DNA of 64,000 bases from Vibrio rarus (GTDB lineage: Bacteria; Pseudomonadota; Gammaproteobacteria; Enterobacterales; Vibrionaceae), in the NCBI RefSeq assembly GCF_024347075.1, contig NZ_AP024901.1:372001-436000 (forward strand). Direction: 5' to 3'. Shown one piece after another: positions 25,591 to 34,549 of this stretch. Position 1 is the first letter of the stretch. Each line of letters opens with the position of its first letter. Below the pieces are notes generated by a model, which was given only the letters and a program-made list of their open reading frames with translations, was not told the origin of the DNA and made no database searches. A program made the translations under genes and the position numbers.

Positions 25591-27006
25591 ATGAAATTTA
25601 ATAAACTTCTATTAGCCATGATGCTGACAGGCGCAAGCGCTCCTGCTGTTTTGGCAGACGAATTAGTTGACACAACCACAACGGCAGAAGTATCAGCAGA
25701 AGTATTAGGTGAGCAATCGGATAAAGATGTTGTTCAAGTAGAAGAAGATGTTGATACCCTCGATGTTGTTGAAGGTAAGCTCGATCGTTATATCTCTAAA
25801 GTGAAAAGTAGCTTAAAGCAGTCAGGTAAAGCACATAAAGTTTTTGTTTTTAGCGGTACTGCTGAATTAAGTGTTGATCGTAATGACGCTCGCTGGGCAA
25901 AGTACCGTGAGCGTGCACTAGAGGAGGCAGTGATGAATGCTCGTATATCATACTTAGAAACATTAAATACGAGTGTTACCAACAATGTAATTTCATCAAT
26001 GACAAGCAATAATGGTCTTCCAACTCCAACAGAAGATGATTTCAAAACTGATTCTAAAATGGAAGGTTTCATTGATAAAGTTATTGCTGTTCTTGATGGT
26101 AAGCTTGATGGTGAATTAAATGAAATGGGCATTGACCCTAAGCAATTTAACGCTGCAACACCTTCAATAAAACGAGACCTGTATAAGCAATCTGTTGTTG
26201 AGCAAACTGTCCGTTCTTCTTACGGTAATCTATCTGGCATGGTAGTGGTTAAGCAATACGAAGAAATTACCGAATCTGGACATGGTACTATCGGTGTAGC
26301 CATGGTTTTATCCGCTAATAAGCGTGATGAAATTAAAGCGATGATTGACTCGCATGGTGAAGTTGCTCCTCGTGAATATAAAGCCAACAAGCAGTTTGCA
26401 TCCTTGCACCAAATGCTGTCGTCTAAGAAAGATTCTTTATATCTTAAAACCGGTACAGACGTGCTCTATGACGCTGAAGGTTACCCAATGATTGTGGCAT
26501 ATGGTCAGTCTGGTGTGGCTTATTCAAAATCACCTACAAAAAAGAAAATTGAGCGTAAGATTGCCAAGAAGTTTGCCACCAACAATGCCTGGGCCAACCT
26601 ATCACGAGCCTACAACCTCAATGGTGATTTAAAGAATAAAACGTCAATAGAGACACAAAAAAGTGAAAGTGAAAAATTTGAATGGATTGTCGACTCTGTT
26701 CGCTCTACCTCTTCAGGCTTAACACAGTCTTTGATTGAAAGTATGGAAGAGCGTGCTGCAATGCAGTCTTCCATTCAGAATATGACAGGTGTGAGTGTTG
26801 AATATGATTGGCGTCGTAAGCACCCTGTAACGGGGCATGAAATGGTAGGCTCTGTACTTGTATGGCACCCAAAGAAAGTGACTAATGCGAAGAACTTAGC
26901 CAGTGGTAAGAGCGAAACGCAACTAGATCAAGCAGTACAAAAAGAGGTGGCAAGCTCTAGACACTCTGCCGAATCTGAAGATACGTTTGATGCGGCGGAT
27001 TTTTAA
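25591..27006 (+). CDS. Exported protein of the LpoB/FlgT-like operon, unknown
   Basis: 471 residues with a signal peptide ending near VLADE. The N-terminus after the signal is acidic; a domain at about 85-260 (VFVFSGTAELSVDRNDARWAKYRERALEEAVMNARISYLETL) looks like an LPP20/FlgT N-like fold, and a Lys-rich C-terminal domain ends in SVEYDWRRKHPVTGHEMVGSVLVWHPKK. I cannot name the family with certainty. It abuts the next gene (stop and start adjacent), so both are cotranslated. Expected location is periplasm or outer membrane. Confidence 0.6.
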   Translation: MKFNKLLLAMMLTGASAPAVLADELVDTTTTAEVSAEVLGEQSDKDVVQVEEDVDTLDVVEGKLDRYISKVKSSLKQSGKAHKVFVFSGTAELSVDRNDARWAKYRERALEEAVMNARISYLETLNTSVTNNVISSMTSNNGLPTPTEDDFKTDSKMEGFIDKVIAVLDGKLDGELNEMGIDPKQFNAATPSIKRDLYKQSVVEQTVRSSYGNLSGMVVVKQYEEITESGHGTIGVAMVLSANKRDEIKAMIDSHGEVAPREYKANKQFASLHQMLSSKKDSLYLKTGTDVLYDAEGYPMIVAYGQSGVAYSKSPTKKKIERKIAKKFATNNAWANLSRAYNLNGDLKNKTSIETQKSESEKFEWIVDSVRSTSSGLTQSLIESMEERAAMQSSIQNMTGVSVEYDWRRKHPVTGHEMVGSVLVWHPKKVTNAKNLASGKSETQLDQAVQKEVASSRHSAESEDTFDAADF

Positions 27007-28140
27007 ATGATCAAAAAGCTTTTATTAATTTGTGCATTTCTATTTGGTGCATCCTCTGGGCAGGCTGCGAGCTACGAAAAAGTGGTGACTACTGGACAAG
27101 CTGAAACTTTAGATCAAGCGATTGATGTAGGATTACGTAGGGCTGTAGAACAAGTATCTGGCGTTTCCATTGATAGCTCTCGAATTTCGACTACGACCTA
27201 TTCTTCAAATGGAGAAAAGAGCGAAGCAAAAGAAGCGATGATTGATGGTGTTCATACAACCGCAAAAGGGAATGTTAAGTACCGAATTTTAAATGAACAG
27301 TGCTTAAATGATTTCTGTAATGTGAGACTTGAAGTTAGCGTGAAAGTTGACCCAAGAGATAAGATAAAAGATCTTAACTCTAACCGTCGTACTATTGCTG
27401 TTAGACAATTCTCAGGACCTAAAGGCTCTACTATCAGTAAAAAAGTACAACAATTCCTTGTACAAGATCGTAAGTTTAAAGTCTTAAGTGATCAGAAAGA
27501 TCCAACGCTTCAATACGTTATTACGGGAAAAGTCCTTTCAGCTAAGACACATAAACGTGTTGTGGATAATTCTCGCATAGTTGAATTAACAGGCGAGAAA
27601 ATTAAAGATGTCAAAACTTACTACAGCTCTAAAGTGCTCGTTGAATTTCGTATTGTGGATGTCATCAATAACCAAGTTAAATGGTCTGCAACAATTCCAA
27701 CAACGTCTAGTCGAAATAACTTGAGCTTACTTGTCGATATTGCTTCAAAGAAAGTATTTACCCAATTGAAAGACAATATCTACCCTTTAGTGTTGCTTGT
27801 TGGTGATAATGGTTCAATGGTACTTAACTCTGGTGGTTCAACGGTCAAAAAAGGTCAGTACTACGATGTATTTAGTCTAGGTGAAAAGTTTGTTGACCCT
27901 GTGACTAAAGAAAGCCTTGGTCGTGATGAAATCAAAGTGGCTACAGTAAAAGTGACGAAGGTTTTGCCTAAACTGGCATACGTTACTGTAATTAAAGGCG
28001 ATGCAAGTGCGATTAAATCGAAGAGTATAGCGAGAAAGTCTACTTATGCTCCTCGACAAACAAAATCAGCAGCAAAGCCTAAAGCATTACCAATTAAGAA
28101 AAAAGACGACACGCCATCAGTAGGTGGAATCATTCTTTAA
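27007..28140 (+). CDS. FlgT-like exported protein
   Basis: 377 residues with a signal peptide (cleavage near GQAAS). The N-terminal region (YEKVVTTGQAETLDQAIDVGLRRAVEQVSGVSI and YRILNEQCLNDFCNVRLEVSVKVD) fits the FlgT N-terminal fold, the middle (RRTIAVRQFSGPKGSTISKKVQQFLVQDRKFKVLSDQ) fits the FlgT/CsgG middle domain, and a C-terminal beta barrel follows (NGSMVLNSGGSTVKKGQYYDVF). FlgT is a Vibrio flagellar H-ring protein, but no flagellar genes are near, so this is likely a paralogue working with the LpoB-like protein. The Lys/Pro tail is low complexity. Confidence 0.65.
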   Translation: MIKKLLLICAFLFGASSGQAASYEKVVTTGQAETLDQAIDVGLRRAVEQVSGVSIDSSRISTTTYSSNGEKSEAKEAMIDGVHTTAKGNVKYRILNEQCLNDFCNVRLEVSVKVDPRDKIKDLNSNRRTIAVRQFSGPKGSTISKKVQQFLVQDRKFKVLSDQKDPTLQYVITGKVLSAKTHKRVVDNSRIVELTGEKIKDVKTYYSSKVLVEFRIVDVINNQVKWSATIPTTSSRNNLSLLVDIASKKVFTQLKDNIYPLVLLVGDNGSMVLNSGGSTVKKGQYYDVFSLGEKFVDPVTKESLGRDEIKVATVKVTKVLPKLAYVTVIKGDASAIKSKSIARKSTYAPRQTKSAAKPKALPIKKKDDTPSVGGIIL

Positions 28141-28252
28141 TGCTTTTTATTCGATCTATATATCGCATAGTTATGATGGAGTACAAACGTACTGATTATA
28201 TCAATCAGACAAGCAAGGCGAGACTCTCTTAAACTCAGTACCTGTCAGATTC

Positions 28253-28283
28253 AATCTGGGCTAGATTCTTTTCAGCCCAGATT
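28253..28283 (+). terminator. Hairpin after the lipoprotein operon
   Basis: AATCTGGGCT and AGCCCAGATT form a perfect 10-bp stem with an 11-base loop, 112 bases after the stop. There is no strong T-run. The gap 28141-28819 also holds repeat copies 6 and 7 and a thiE flank unit. Confidence 0.55.
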
Positions 28284-28333
28284 GATCCATATATCTATAG
28301 GCGTACTACCACACCTTTCTTCATAAAGATTGA

Positions 28334-28468
28334 TATAGACACCCATAGTTAAACCTCATTAGCGCATACATTGAGCACTTCGCATTTATAGGTCAGCCAC
28401 AGCAACTTCAACAGCGAGTCGCTTCTAGTTACTGTGTTCCATGCTGTTATTTACAATGGGTGGCCATA
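28334..28468 (+). repeat. 136-bp repeat family A, copy 6
   Basis: 135 bp because one T is missing in the AAACCTTCAT block; left end TATAGACACCCAT, right end ATGGGTGGCCATA. It is in near-tandem with copy 7, 20 bases apart. Confidence 0.88.
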
Positions 28469-28488
28469 TTTTTATCCTTAGCGATTTA

Positions 28489-28624
28489 TATGGACACCCA
28501 TAGTTAAACCTTCATTAGCGCATACATTGAGTTCCTAACATTTATAGGTCAGGCACAGCAACTTCAGCAGGGAATCGCTTTTAGCTACGGTGTTCCATGC
28601 TGTTATTTACAATGGGTGGCCATA
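28489..28624 (+). repeat. 136-bp repeat family A, copy 7
   Basis: Full-length copy with canonical ends, followed directly by the sequence behind thiE. It and the next 233 bases repeat the unit at 21644-22008. Confidence 0.92.
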
Positions 28625-28857
28625 TTTTCAGATGAACGATGGCTCAGATCCTTTGCTGATGTTGCAAAACTCAATATCGGACATAAATTGGAAGGTATCA
28701 TTTGATGGCGAGTAACTCGTTCAGACTCTATTATTTTTAGAAATAATAAGAGTCCAAACTGTGGTGATTATTTGACTGGCTTTGGTATGAAATAGGTTCG
28801 ATTGGCAGTGGTATATAAGCTATGAGCGCATCTTCAGCAACAGTTTCTCACTGGCGA
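28625..28857 (+). repeat. thiE 3' end and flank (resident copy of direct repeat)
   Basis: Matches 21780-22008 with scattered changes and overlaps the last 12 codons of thiE. It contains a hairpin at about 28724-28753 (GACTC and GAGTC arms around an AT stem) that is degraded in the other copy. Confidence 0.85.
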
Positions 28858-29437
28858 TTTTTGGGTCGTCGGCGGCAGAGATGGCCGACACCAACGCAAT
28901 GCCCTCGACGCCAGTGCTGACCACACTATGGATATTACTGTCATTAATGCCACCTATAGCCACTAAAGGCTTGGCCGACATTTTCACCGCTTGAGTTAAG
29001 CCTTCAATACCCCAGTGCTTTATTGTATTGCGCTTTGTGGGCGTTGCAAAAATAGCGCTCACCCCTAAATAGTCTACCGATAATGCTTGTGCATTGAGTA
29101 ATTGTTGTTCACTTTCAACGGATAGACCTAAGATTTTATCCTCCCCCAATAAACGGCGAGCATCCTCCACGGACATATCCGATTGACCCAAATGAACACC
29201 ACATGCATCCACAGCTAGGGCAACGTCTACACGGTCATTAATAATAAGAGGGACACCTGTCCCTGCCATTACTTTTTTGACCGCTCGTGCTCTGGCAATA
29301 AATGCACGTACATCACCGTGTTTTTCACGGATTTGCACCATAGTTACCCCACCAGCAATAGCTTGTTTTACCACTTGACACAAGGTATCAAGATCTTGCT
29401 GATCGTCGGTAACAAAGTAGAGTTCATAAGGGTTCAT
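28820..29437 (-). CDS. thiE: Thiamine-phosphate synthase ThiE
   Basis: Cytoplasmic TIM-barrel enzyme of about 205 residues that joins hydroxymethylpyrimidine diphosphate and thiazole phosphate to give thiamine phosphate. Motifs include LYFVTDDQ, VQIREKHGD, LIINDRVDVALAVDACGVHLGQSDM, LGVSAIFATPTK and VAIGGIND. The start at 29437 is chosen because GGAAT precedes it; an upstream ATG at 29464 would overlap thiM by 14 bases. Last gene of the riboswitch-controlled thi operon. Its last codons are part of a direct repeat found again at 21780-22008. Confidence 0.93.
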   Translation of the reverse strand: MNPYELYFVTDDQQDLDTLCQVVKQAIAGGVTMVQIREKHGDVRAFIARARAVKKVMAGTGVPLIINDRVDVALAVDACGVHLGQSDMSVEDARRLLGEDKILGLSVESEQQLLNAQALSVDYLGVSAIFATPTKRNTIKHWGIEGLTQAVKMSAKPLVAIGGINDSNIHSVVSTGVEGIALVSAISAADDPKIASEKLLLKMRS

Positions 29438-29450
29438 AGATTTATTCCAA

Positions 29451-30245
29451 TTAAACGGTAGCAAACTTTAAACGGGCTAATAGCGTATCCGTATTCAGTT
29501 GATATAAAGCATCTAGTAGATTCATTTGTAATGAACCTGGGCCTGCTGATTTCTCTGCGGCAATTTCCCCAGCCACTCCAAGAATTGCAGTAGCCGCAAC
29601 GCCTGTCACTTCACCAATCGCGGCAAATGCCCCAGTAATAGCCGTATGAGAGCAGCCCATGCCGGTGACATAAGGCATCATAGGATGGCCGTTATCAAGC
29701 TTATAGGTTACCTCAGAGGTCACGACATAATCACTGGCACCAGAAATCACCACATTGGCGCCGTATTGCTCTACGCAAAATTTTGCCGCATGTAACGCCG
29801 AATCACTGCTATCAAGGGCATCGACCCCCTTTGACTGAGCGTGATCTCCAGCAAGGGCAATAATCTCTGAGGCATTACCACGAATGATCAGCTTATCGGC
29901 CTGCTCTGCTATTTGTCGAGAAACCTCAGTACGTAACACACTTGCGCCGCAGCCAACAGGATCAAGGATGACCATTTTTCCATTAATATTGGCTTGTTCA
30001 ACGGCAAATAACATACGCGTGATCCATACGCTATCTAAGGTACCAATATTCACCACTAAACTGCCAGCAAAGCCCATCATCTCTGACATTTCTTGAGCGG
30101 AGTGCGCCATAATCGGTGATGCGCCAATAGACAACAGTGCATTAGCAGTATTGTTCATCACCACATAGTTAGTGACATTCACAACGAGTGGCTTGTTGTC
30201 ACGCAGCATTTGTAAACTGGCAACGATTTGCTTCTTATCCATCAT
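29451..30245 (-). CDS. thiM: Hydroxyethylthiazole kinase ThiM
   Basis: 264 residues. Ribokinase-like enzyme that phosphorylates hydroxyethylthiazole in thiamine salvage. Seen are the N-terminal substrate motif [43 protein letters not shown] and the anion-hole motif [15 protein letters not shown] with the catalytic Cys in the GMGC motif. It lies between tenA and thiE; substrates from salvage then go to ThiE. Confidence 0.95.
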   Translation of the reverse strand: MMDKKQIVASLQMLRDNKPLVVNVTNYVVMNNTANALLSIGASPIMAHSAQEMSEMMGFAGSLVVNIGTLDSVWITRMLFAVEQANINGKMVILDPVGCGASVLRTEVSRQIAEQADKLIIRGNASEIIALAGDHAQSKGVDALDSSDSALHAAKFCVEQYGANVVISGASDYVVTSEVTYKLDNGHPMMPYVTGMGCSHTAITGAFAAIGEVTGVAATAILGVAGEIAAEKSAGPGSLQMNLLDALYQLNTDTLLARLKFATV

Positions 30246-30265
30246 GTATTTTAAATCCCTTATTC

Positions 30266-30931
30266 CTATTTTACCGCGTTATAGCCCTGCTCCCAAAACG
30301 CAATTTCCATGCGGGTTGCCGTTCTAAACACCTCAATTAATTCTTTAGCGCGCTCGCTTTGGTCCGGAATATCCGCAATAAGCTGATCAAGATTGTCAAT
30401 GCACGCCACAACACTTTGTTGAAACTCTTCACTAGCGTACATTTCCAACCAACTCTGATAAGGATTGCCATGCAATACTGTCGTTTCGCGCTGGGCCAGG
30501 TTGTCACCAATCACGCCATAACCAATGGCGCATGGCGCAAGAGCAACGTAAAGATCAACTAAATCCCCTGCACTCCCGGTATCTAATACATAGCGAGTGT
30601 AGGCAACCGTACCAAAATCTTCGGTTTCCGCTTCCATCTCTTGCTCACTGACACCCCACTTTTGACAAAACTCAATGTGATGACCAATTTCACAGTCCAG
30701 CAGGTTATGAAGGCTCGGCAGTGCATGGCGCATTTGAGCAAGGTTTTTTGCTTTATAAATAGCCAATGCGTAGGCGCGGGAGTATTGCTTTAAGAATAAA
30801 AAATCTTGTTTTAAATAATGTAAAAACACGTCATGTTGCAGTGTGCCATTGGCCAACTGGTGCACAAAATCATGTTCAATATACGCTTGCCACTCTTGCT
30901 GACATGCTTGAATAAGTTGCTGAGTATTCAT
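30266..30931 (-). CDS. tenA: Aminopyrimidine aminohydrolase TenA (thiaminase II)
   Basis: 221 residues. All-helical TenA fold protein that converts aminomethylpyrimidine from degraded thiamine into hydroxymethylpyrimidine. Visible are the [26 protein letters not shown] block, the Asp/Glu-rich helix, the active-site region [15 protein letters not shown] with the conserved Cys, and the C-terminal [12 protein letters not shown]. In the salvage operon it acts downstream of the importer. Confidence 0.94.
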   Translation of the reverse strand: MNTQQLIQACQQEWQAYIEHDFVHQLANGTLQHDVFLHYLKQDFLFLKQYSRAYALAIYKAKNLAQMRHALPSLHNLLDCEIGHHIEFCQKWGVSEQEMEAETEDFGTVAYTRYVLDTGSAGDLVDLYVALAPCAIGYGVIGDNLAQRETTVLHGNPYQSWLEMYASEEFQQSVVACIDNLDQLIADIPDQSERAKELIEVFRTATRMEIAFWEQGYNAVK

Positions 30932-30940
30932 TAAATCACC

Positions 30941-31909
30941 TTAAAATGTTGGCAAGTATTTAGCGCTATTCGGTACGCTAGAGATAATTTTATTGTTAAA
31001 CATAAACTGGGCGTAATTATCGTAACGCTGACGATCAACCGCCGCTGGTCGTAAGGCAAATCGAGTCAACGTATCTTGCCAAGCACGATGGTTTAATTCG
31101 TTATTAAGTGTGTCTGGGTTGTAAGCGACAAACTCTTTCCACGCTTTCTCTGGATGGTTAACTATGTATTGCGTTGCAAGCTCAATGGCCGCGTTAAAAC
31201 GCTTTAATGCATCGGCATTATAGCTATTCGCATTAGCGACAAACACAAGCTCATCATAAGCGGGAACGCCGTGCTCTTCTGGGAAGAATGCTTTAGCTTT
31301 AAAGCCTTCTAAAGCCAGTTGGTTACTTTCAAAATTGCGCAGTCCGCCCCATATCGCATCCACTTTGCCAGACGCTACCGATGACGATAACGCCCAGCCA
31401 ACGTTGATAATTTCCACATCAGAGAACTGCAACCCCGCCGAGCGCAACATGGTGCCTACCGTCGCTTCTTCATTGCCAGCAATGGCAATACCGACTTTTT
31501 TCCCTTTAAGATCTTTTAATGAATTGATCTTGCCATTATCAATCACCATTAAGGTATTCAGTGGCGTAGAAATTAAGGTACCGCTGCGAATTAACGGCAA
31601 ACCTGCGGCCACATCTATAGTTAAAGTGGGTTGATAGGAGACCGCCAAATCAATTTTATTGGCCGCCACTAATTTTGCGGGCACGCTAGGATCGGCCGGC
31701 TCTTGGATATTCACTTTTAGACCTTGCGCTTTAAATAACCCGTGCTGCTGGGCAATCACAATAGGCCCATGATTTGGATTAACAAACCAATCGAGCATTA
31801 AGGTCAATTCTGTTTGCTTAGCTTGTGAAAGTGGGCTAAAAAGCAAAAGGGTACTAGCTAGTACGGCAAACAGCTTTGCAGTAAACAACTTTGATGTAAA
31901 TCGTTTCAT
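30941..31909 (-). CDS. THI5/ThiY-like substrate-binding protein, copy 1
   Basis: Periplasmic binding protein of 322 residues with a signal peptide (ends near SQAKQ). The NMT1/THI5-like domain has MLDWFVNPNHGPIVIAQQHGLFK, QEPADPSVPAKLVAANKIDLAVSYQP and WGGLRNFESNQL. Such proteins import thiamine pyrimidine precursors (formylaminopyrimidine) through ThiXYZ. It is one of two tandem paralogues, about 28 bases apart, each the same length. Conservation between them is high in the core, lower in the signal peptide and the 110-170 region. Confidence 0.9.
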   Translation of the reverse strand: MKRFTSKLFTAKLFAVLASTLLLFSPLSQAKQTELTLMLDWFVNPNHGPIVIAQQHGLFKAQGLKVNIQEPADPSVPAKLVAANKIDLAVSYQPTLTIDVAAGLPLIRSGTLISTPLNTLMVIDNGKINSLKDLKGKKVGIAIAGNEEATVGTMLRSAGLQFSDVEIINVGWALSSSVASGKVDAIWGGLRNFESNQLALEGFKAKAFFPEEHGVPAYDELVFVANANSYNADALKRFNAAIELATQYIVNHPEKAWKEFVAYNPDTLNNELNHRAWQDTLTRFALRPAAVDRQRYDNYAQFMFNNKIISSVPNSAKYLPTF

Positions 31910-31936
31910 AAGGCTTCCTTGTTCCTAAAATAATAG

Positions 31937-32905
31937 TTAAAAATCAATTAAATAGGTGTTGCTATTGGGGATGGTAGAAATAATTTTCAAATCGTACATA
32001 AACTGGCTGTAATCCTCATAACGTTGCTTATTTACCGCTGATGGTCGCAATGCAAATCGGCTTAATGTATCTAGCCATGCTCTATGATTAAGCTCGTTAT
32101 TTAATGTATCTGGGTTATAGGTAATGAACTCTTTCCAAGCTTTTTCTGGGTGATTGACAATGTATTGTGTGGCCAGTTCTAGCGCTTTGTTAAAGCGTTG
32201 AATGGCCTCCTTATCGTAATGCTTAGCGTTTGCCACAAACATCAGTTCGTCGTAAGGAGGAATGCCGTGCTCTTCTGGGAAAAAGCTTTTTGATTTAAAA
32301 CCTTCAAGCTCTAGTTGATGAGACTCAAAGTTACGCATTCCGCCCCAAATGGCATCCACTCGCCCGGAGGCTAATGATGATGAAAGCGCCCACCCTACGT
32401 TAACAATTTTTATATCGGAATCGTCTATATGTTCATGACCAAGCATTCGGCCAATAATGGCTTCATCACTCCCCGATACCGATACACCTACGGTTTTTCC
32501 TTTCAAATCAGATAAGGTGTTGATCTTGCCGTTATCTAATACGGTTAAGGTGTTTAATGGCGTCGCCAGCAGCGTACCGCTCCATACCAAAGGTAAACCT
32601 GAGGCCACATCAATCAAAAAAGAGGGCTGATAGGATATGGCTAAATCCACTTGATTGGCCGCGACCAGTTTGGATGGCACACTGGGATCGGCAGGCTCTT
32701 GAATAGTGACTTTTAGTCCTTGCGCCTTAAATAACCCGTGTTGCTTGGCAATGATAATAGGCCCATGGTTTGGGTTAACAAACCAATCAAGCATTAACGT
32801 TAACTCTTTATCTTTGGCAAAGCTTGCTGAGCTAAACAGGAGGGAACTCAACATTACGGCCGTCGCCGCTATCCAAGCTGTCCGTTTCTTTTTATATAAA
32901 CGCAT
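31937..32905 (-). CDS. THI5/ThiY-like substrate-binding protein, copy 2
   Basis: 322-residue paralogue of the gene at 30941-31909, with signal peptide (ends near SFAKD). Core motifs MLDWFVNPNHGPIIIAKQHGLFK, EPADPSVPSKLVAANQVDLA and EEHGIPPYDEL are kept. The variable middle (GRMLGHEHIDDSDIKIV against TMLRSAGLQFSDVEII) suggests that the two copies may prefer different precursors. It is upstream of copy 1 and directly downstream of the permease. Confidence 0.9.
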   Translation of the reverse strand: MRLYKKKRTAWIAATAVMLSSLLFSSASFAKDKELTLMLDWFVNPNHGPIIIAKQHGLFKAQGLKVTIQEPADPSVPSKLVAANQVDLAISYQPSFLIDVASGLPLVWSGTLLATPLNTLTVLDNGKINTLSDLKGKTVGVSVSGSDEAIIGRMLGHEHIDDSDIKIVNVGWALSSSLASGRVDAIWGGMRNFESHQLELEGFKSKSFFPEEHGIPPYDELMFVANAKHYDKEAIQRFNKALELATQYIVNHPEKAWKEFITYNPDTLNNELNHRAWLDTLSRFALRPSAVNKQRYEDYSQFMYDLKIISTIPNSNTYLIDF

Positions 32906-32936
32906 GTCTCTTCCTTAATGACATAAAAAATGGCCG

Positions 32937-33731
32937 TTAATCAAACTGCCATGGGACAAATTTATTGAGTAACTTATCGGTGATGAAATACAAGGTAACC
33001 GAGATAAGAGCCAGAATAAATAACGCGGCAAACATCTCATCGATCATCATTCGCGCATTGGCTTGTAGCATTAAATAGCCTAAACCGGCACTAGAGCCTA
33101 CCCACTCCCCCACGACGGCGCCAATGGGTGCCACCACTACCGCGACACGAATCCCCGAAGCTAATGCCGGCATAGCTGCCGGTAATCTTACTTGGGTGAG
33201 TTGCTGCCAGCGGGTTGCTCCCATGGTTTTGCTCAGATCAAGATAGCCCTTGGGGGTATTTCTCAAACCGTCATAACAACAGGTAGTCACAGGGAAAAAG
33301 ATGATCAATGCCGCCATCACCACTTTTGAGGTAATGCCATAGCCAAACCAAAGCATCAAAATAGGTGCAATAGCAAAAACAGGAATGGCTTGAGAAGCGA
33401 TTAAAATGGGTAGTAACCAGCGGCGTAACGGCTCAAATAACAACATTTGCAGGGCAAACATCAGCCCCATGCTCAAACCAAGTAATAACCCTAAGACAAT
33501 CTCTTGTGAGGTGACTATTGTGTGTTGGAGCAGGACATCGCTACGACTGCCAAGACGTGCAAATACCGAGATGGGCTCAGGCAAAATAAAGCTGGGTAAA
33601 TCAAACACTGTTACGGCCCCTTGCCATACCCCTAGCACAACCAAACAAGAGATGAGCAACCGAATTACATGGGAGCCATTGGCCTTCATGCGGGCGGTAA
33701 ATCCTTGTTGAGCCAGCACTTGATTAGTCAT
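32937..33731 (-). CDS. thiX: ABC transporter permease for thiamine precursors (ThiX-like)
   Basis: 264-residue inner-membrane protein with about six hydrophobic segments and the binding-protein-dependent permease EAA-loop (LSKTMGATRWQQLTQVRLPAAMPALASGIRVAVVVAPIGAVVGEW). It overlaps the ATPase gene by 8 bases. With the ATPase and the THI5-like proteins it forms a ThiXYZ-type importer. Confidence 0.9.
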   Translation of the reverse strand: MTNQVLAQQGFTARMKANGSHVIRLLISCLVVLGVWQGAVTVFDLPSFILPEPISVFARLGSRSDVLLQHTIVTSQEIVLGLLLGLSMGLMFALQMLLFEPLRRWLLPILIASQAIPVFAIAPILMLWFGYGITSKVVMAALIIFFPVTTCCYDGLRNTPKGYLDLSKTMGATRWQQLTQVRLPAAMPALASGIRVAVVVAPIGAVVGEWVGSSAGLGYLMLQANARMMIDEMFAALFILALISVTLYFITDKLLNKFVPWQFD

Positions 33732-34548
33732 CTCGGCCTCCTAACTGCTCAATAATCTGCTGTTGAAGGGAAGCCATTTGCGCGTCAATCAGTCGCGGCG
33801 TAGCCCCCTGTGGAATGGGCACAGATTCAATGCCAATGGGCGTGTCTTGCATAAGATAAATATGGTCACTTAATCGAAGGGCTTCTTGAGGATCGTGGGT
33901 GATCAGTACCACGGTTTTATTTTCCAGCATTTTACACGCCAAATCTTGCAAGCGATAACGGGTCACCGCATCTAAAGCGGAAAACGGTTCGTCCATTAAT
34001 ACCACCGGCTTATCTTGCATCAAGGTGCGCGCCAGTGCCACTCTTTGCCTCATACCACCAGATAGCTGCCTAGGAGAAGCACTCTCTTGCCCTGCTAAGC
34101 CCAGTTGTTCAAGCAATGTCATCCCTTGCTCTCGGCGCTCTGCCAATTGTGGCCTACTCAGTTTTTTGTCACTGAATCGGTCACTAAAACAGACGTTATC
34201 GAGCACACTAAGCCATGGCATCAACAAATCTTGCTGGGCCATATAGGCAATAGAATCGGACAGTTGTTGTGGGAAACTGCTGTGGATCTGCCCTTGCCAC
34301 TGTATGTCTTCTGGCAAAAGTCCTGCCAGCAAACGCAATAAGCTGGTTTTTCCACAGCCACTTTTACCAAGTACCGTGCTCCAACTTCCTTTGGCAAAAC
34401 ACAGATTCAGTTGTTTAAACAAAGGAGAAGTGGCATCCGAAAACTGTAAATAGCCGCTCTCAATAACGATGCCCTGAAACGATTTAGCACTCATCTGTTC
34501 AGGCAACCCTGTGTGAGACTCTCGCTGTTGCGATGGTAACATGGCCAA
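33724..34548 (-). CDS. thiZ: ABC transporter ATP-binding protein (ThiZ-like)
   Basis: 274 residues. Walker A GKSGCGKTSL, Q-loop MAQQDLLMPW, signature LSGGMRQRVALARTL, Walker B VVLMDEPFSALD and switch histidine in LITHDPQEAL. Member of the SsuB/TauB/ThiZ group. It sits between thiD and the permease with only one base to thiD, so it belongs to the thi operon. Confidence 0.92.
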   Translation of the reverse strand: MAMLPSQQRESHTGLPEQMSAKSFQGIVIESGYLQFSDATSPLFKQLNLCFAKGSWSTVLGKSGCGKTSLLRLLAGLLPEDIQWQGQIHSSFPQQLSDSIAYMAQQDLLMPWLSVLDNVCFSDRFSDKKLSRPQLAERREQGMTLLEQLGLAGQESASPRQLSGGMRQRVALARTLMQDKPVVLMDEPFSALDAVTRYRLQDLACKMLENKTVVLITHDPQEALRLSDHIYLMQDTPIGIESVPIPQGATPRLIDAQMASLQQQIIEQLGGRDD

Positions 34549-34549
34549 T

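Noticed and set aside
4371..28624. 136-bp repeats as integron attC sites
   Set aside because: They are same-direction and spaced between modules, but I see no matched R'' (RYYYAAC) and R' (GTTRRRY) core sites at their ends, and there is no intI. The modules are also too large for usual cassettes.
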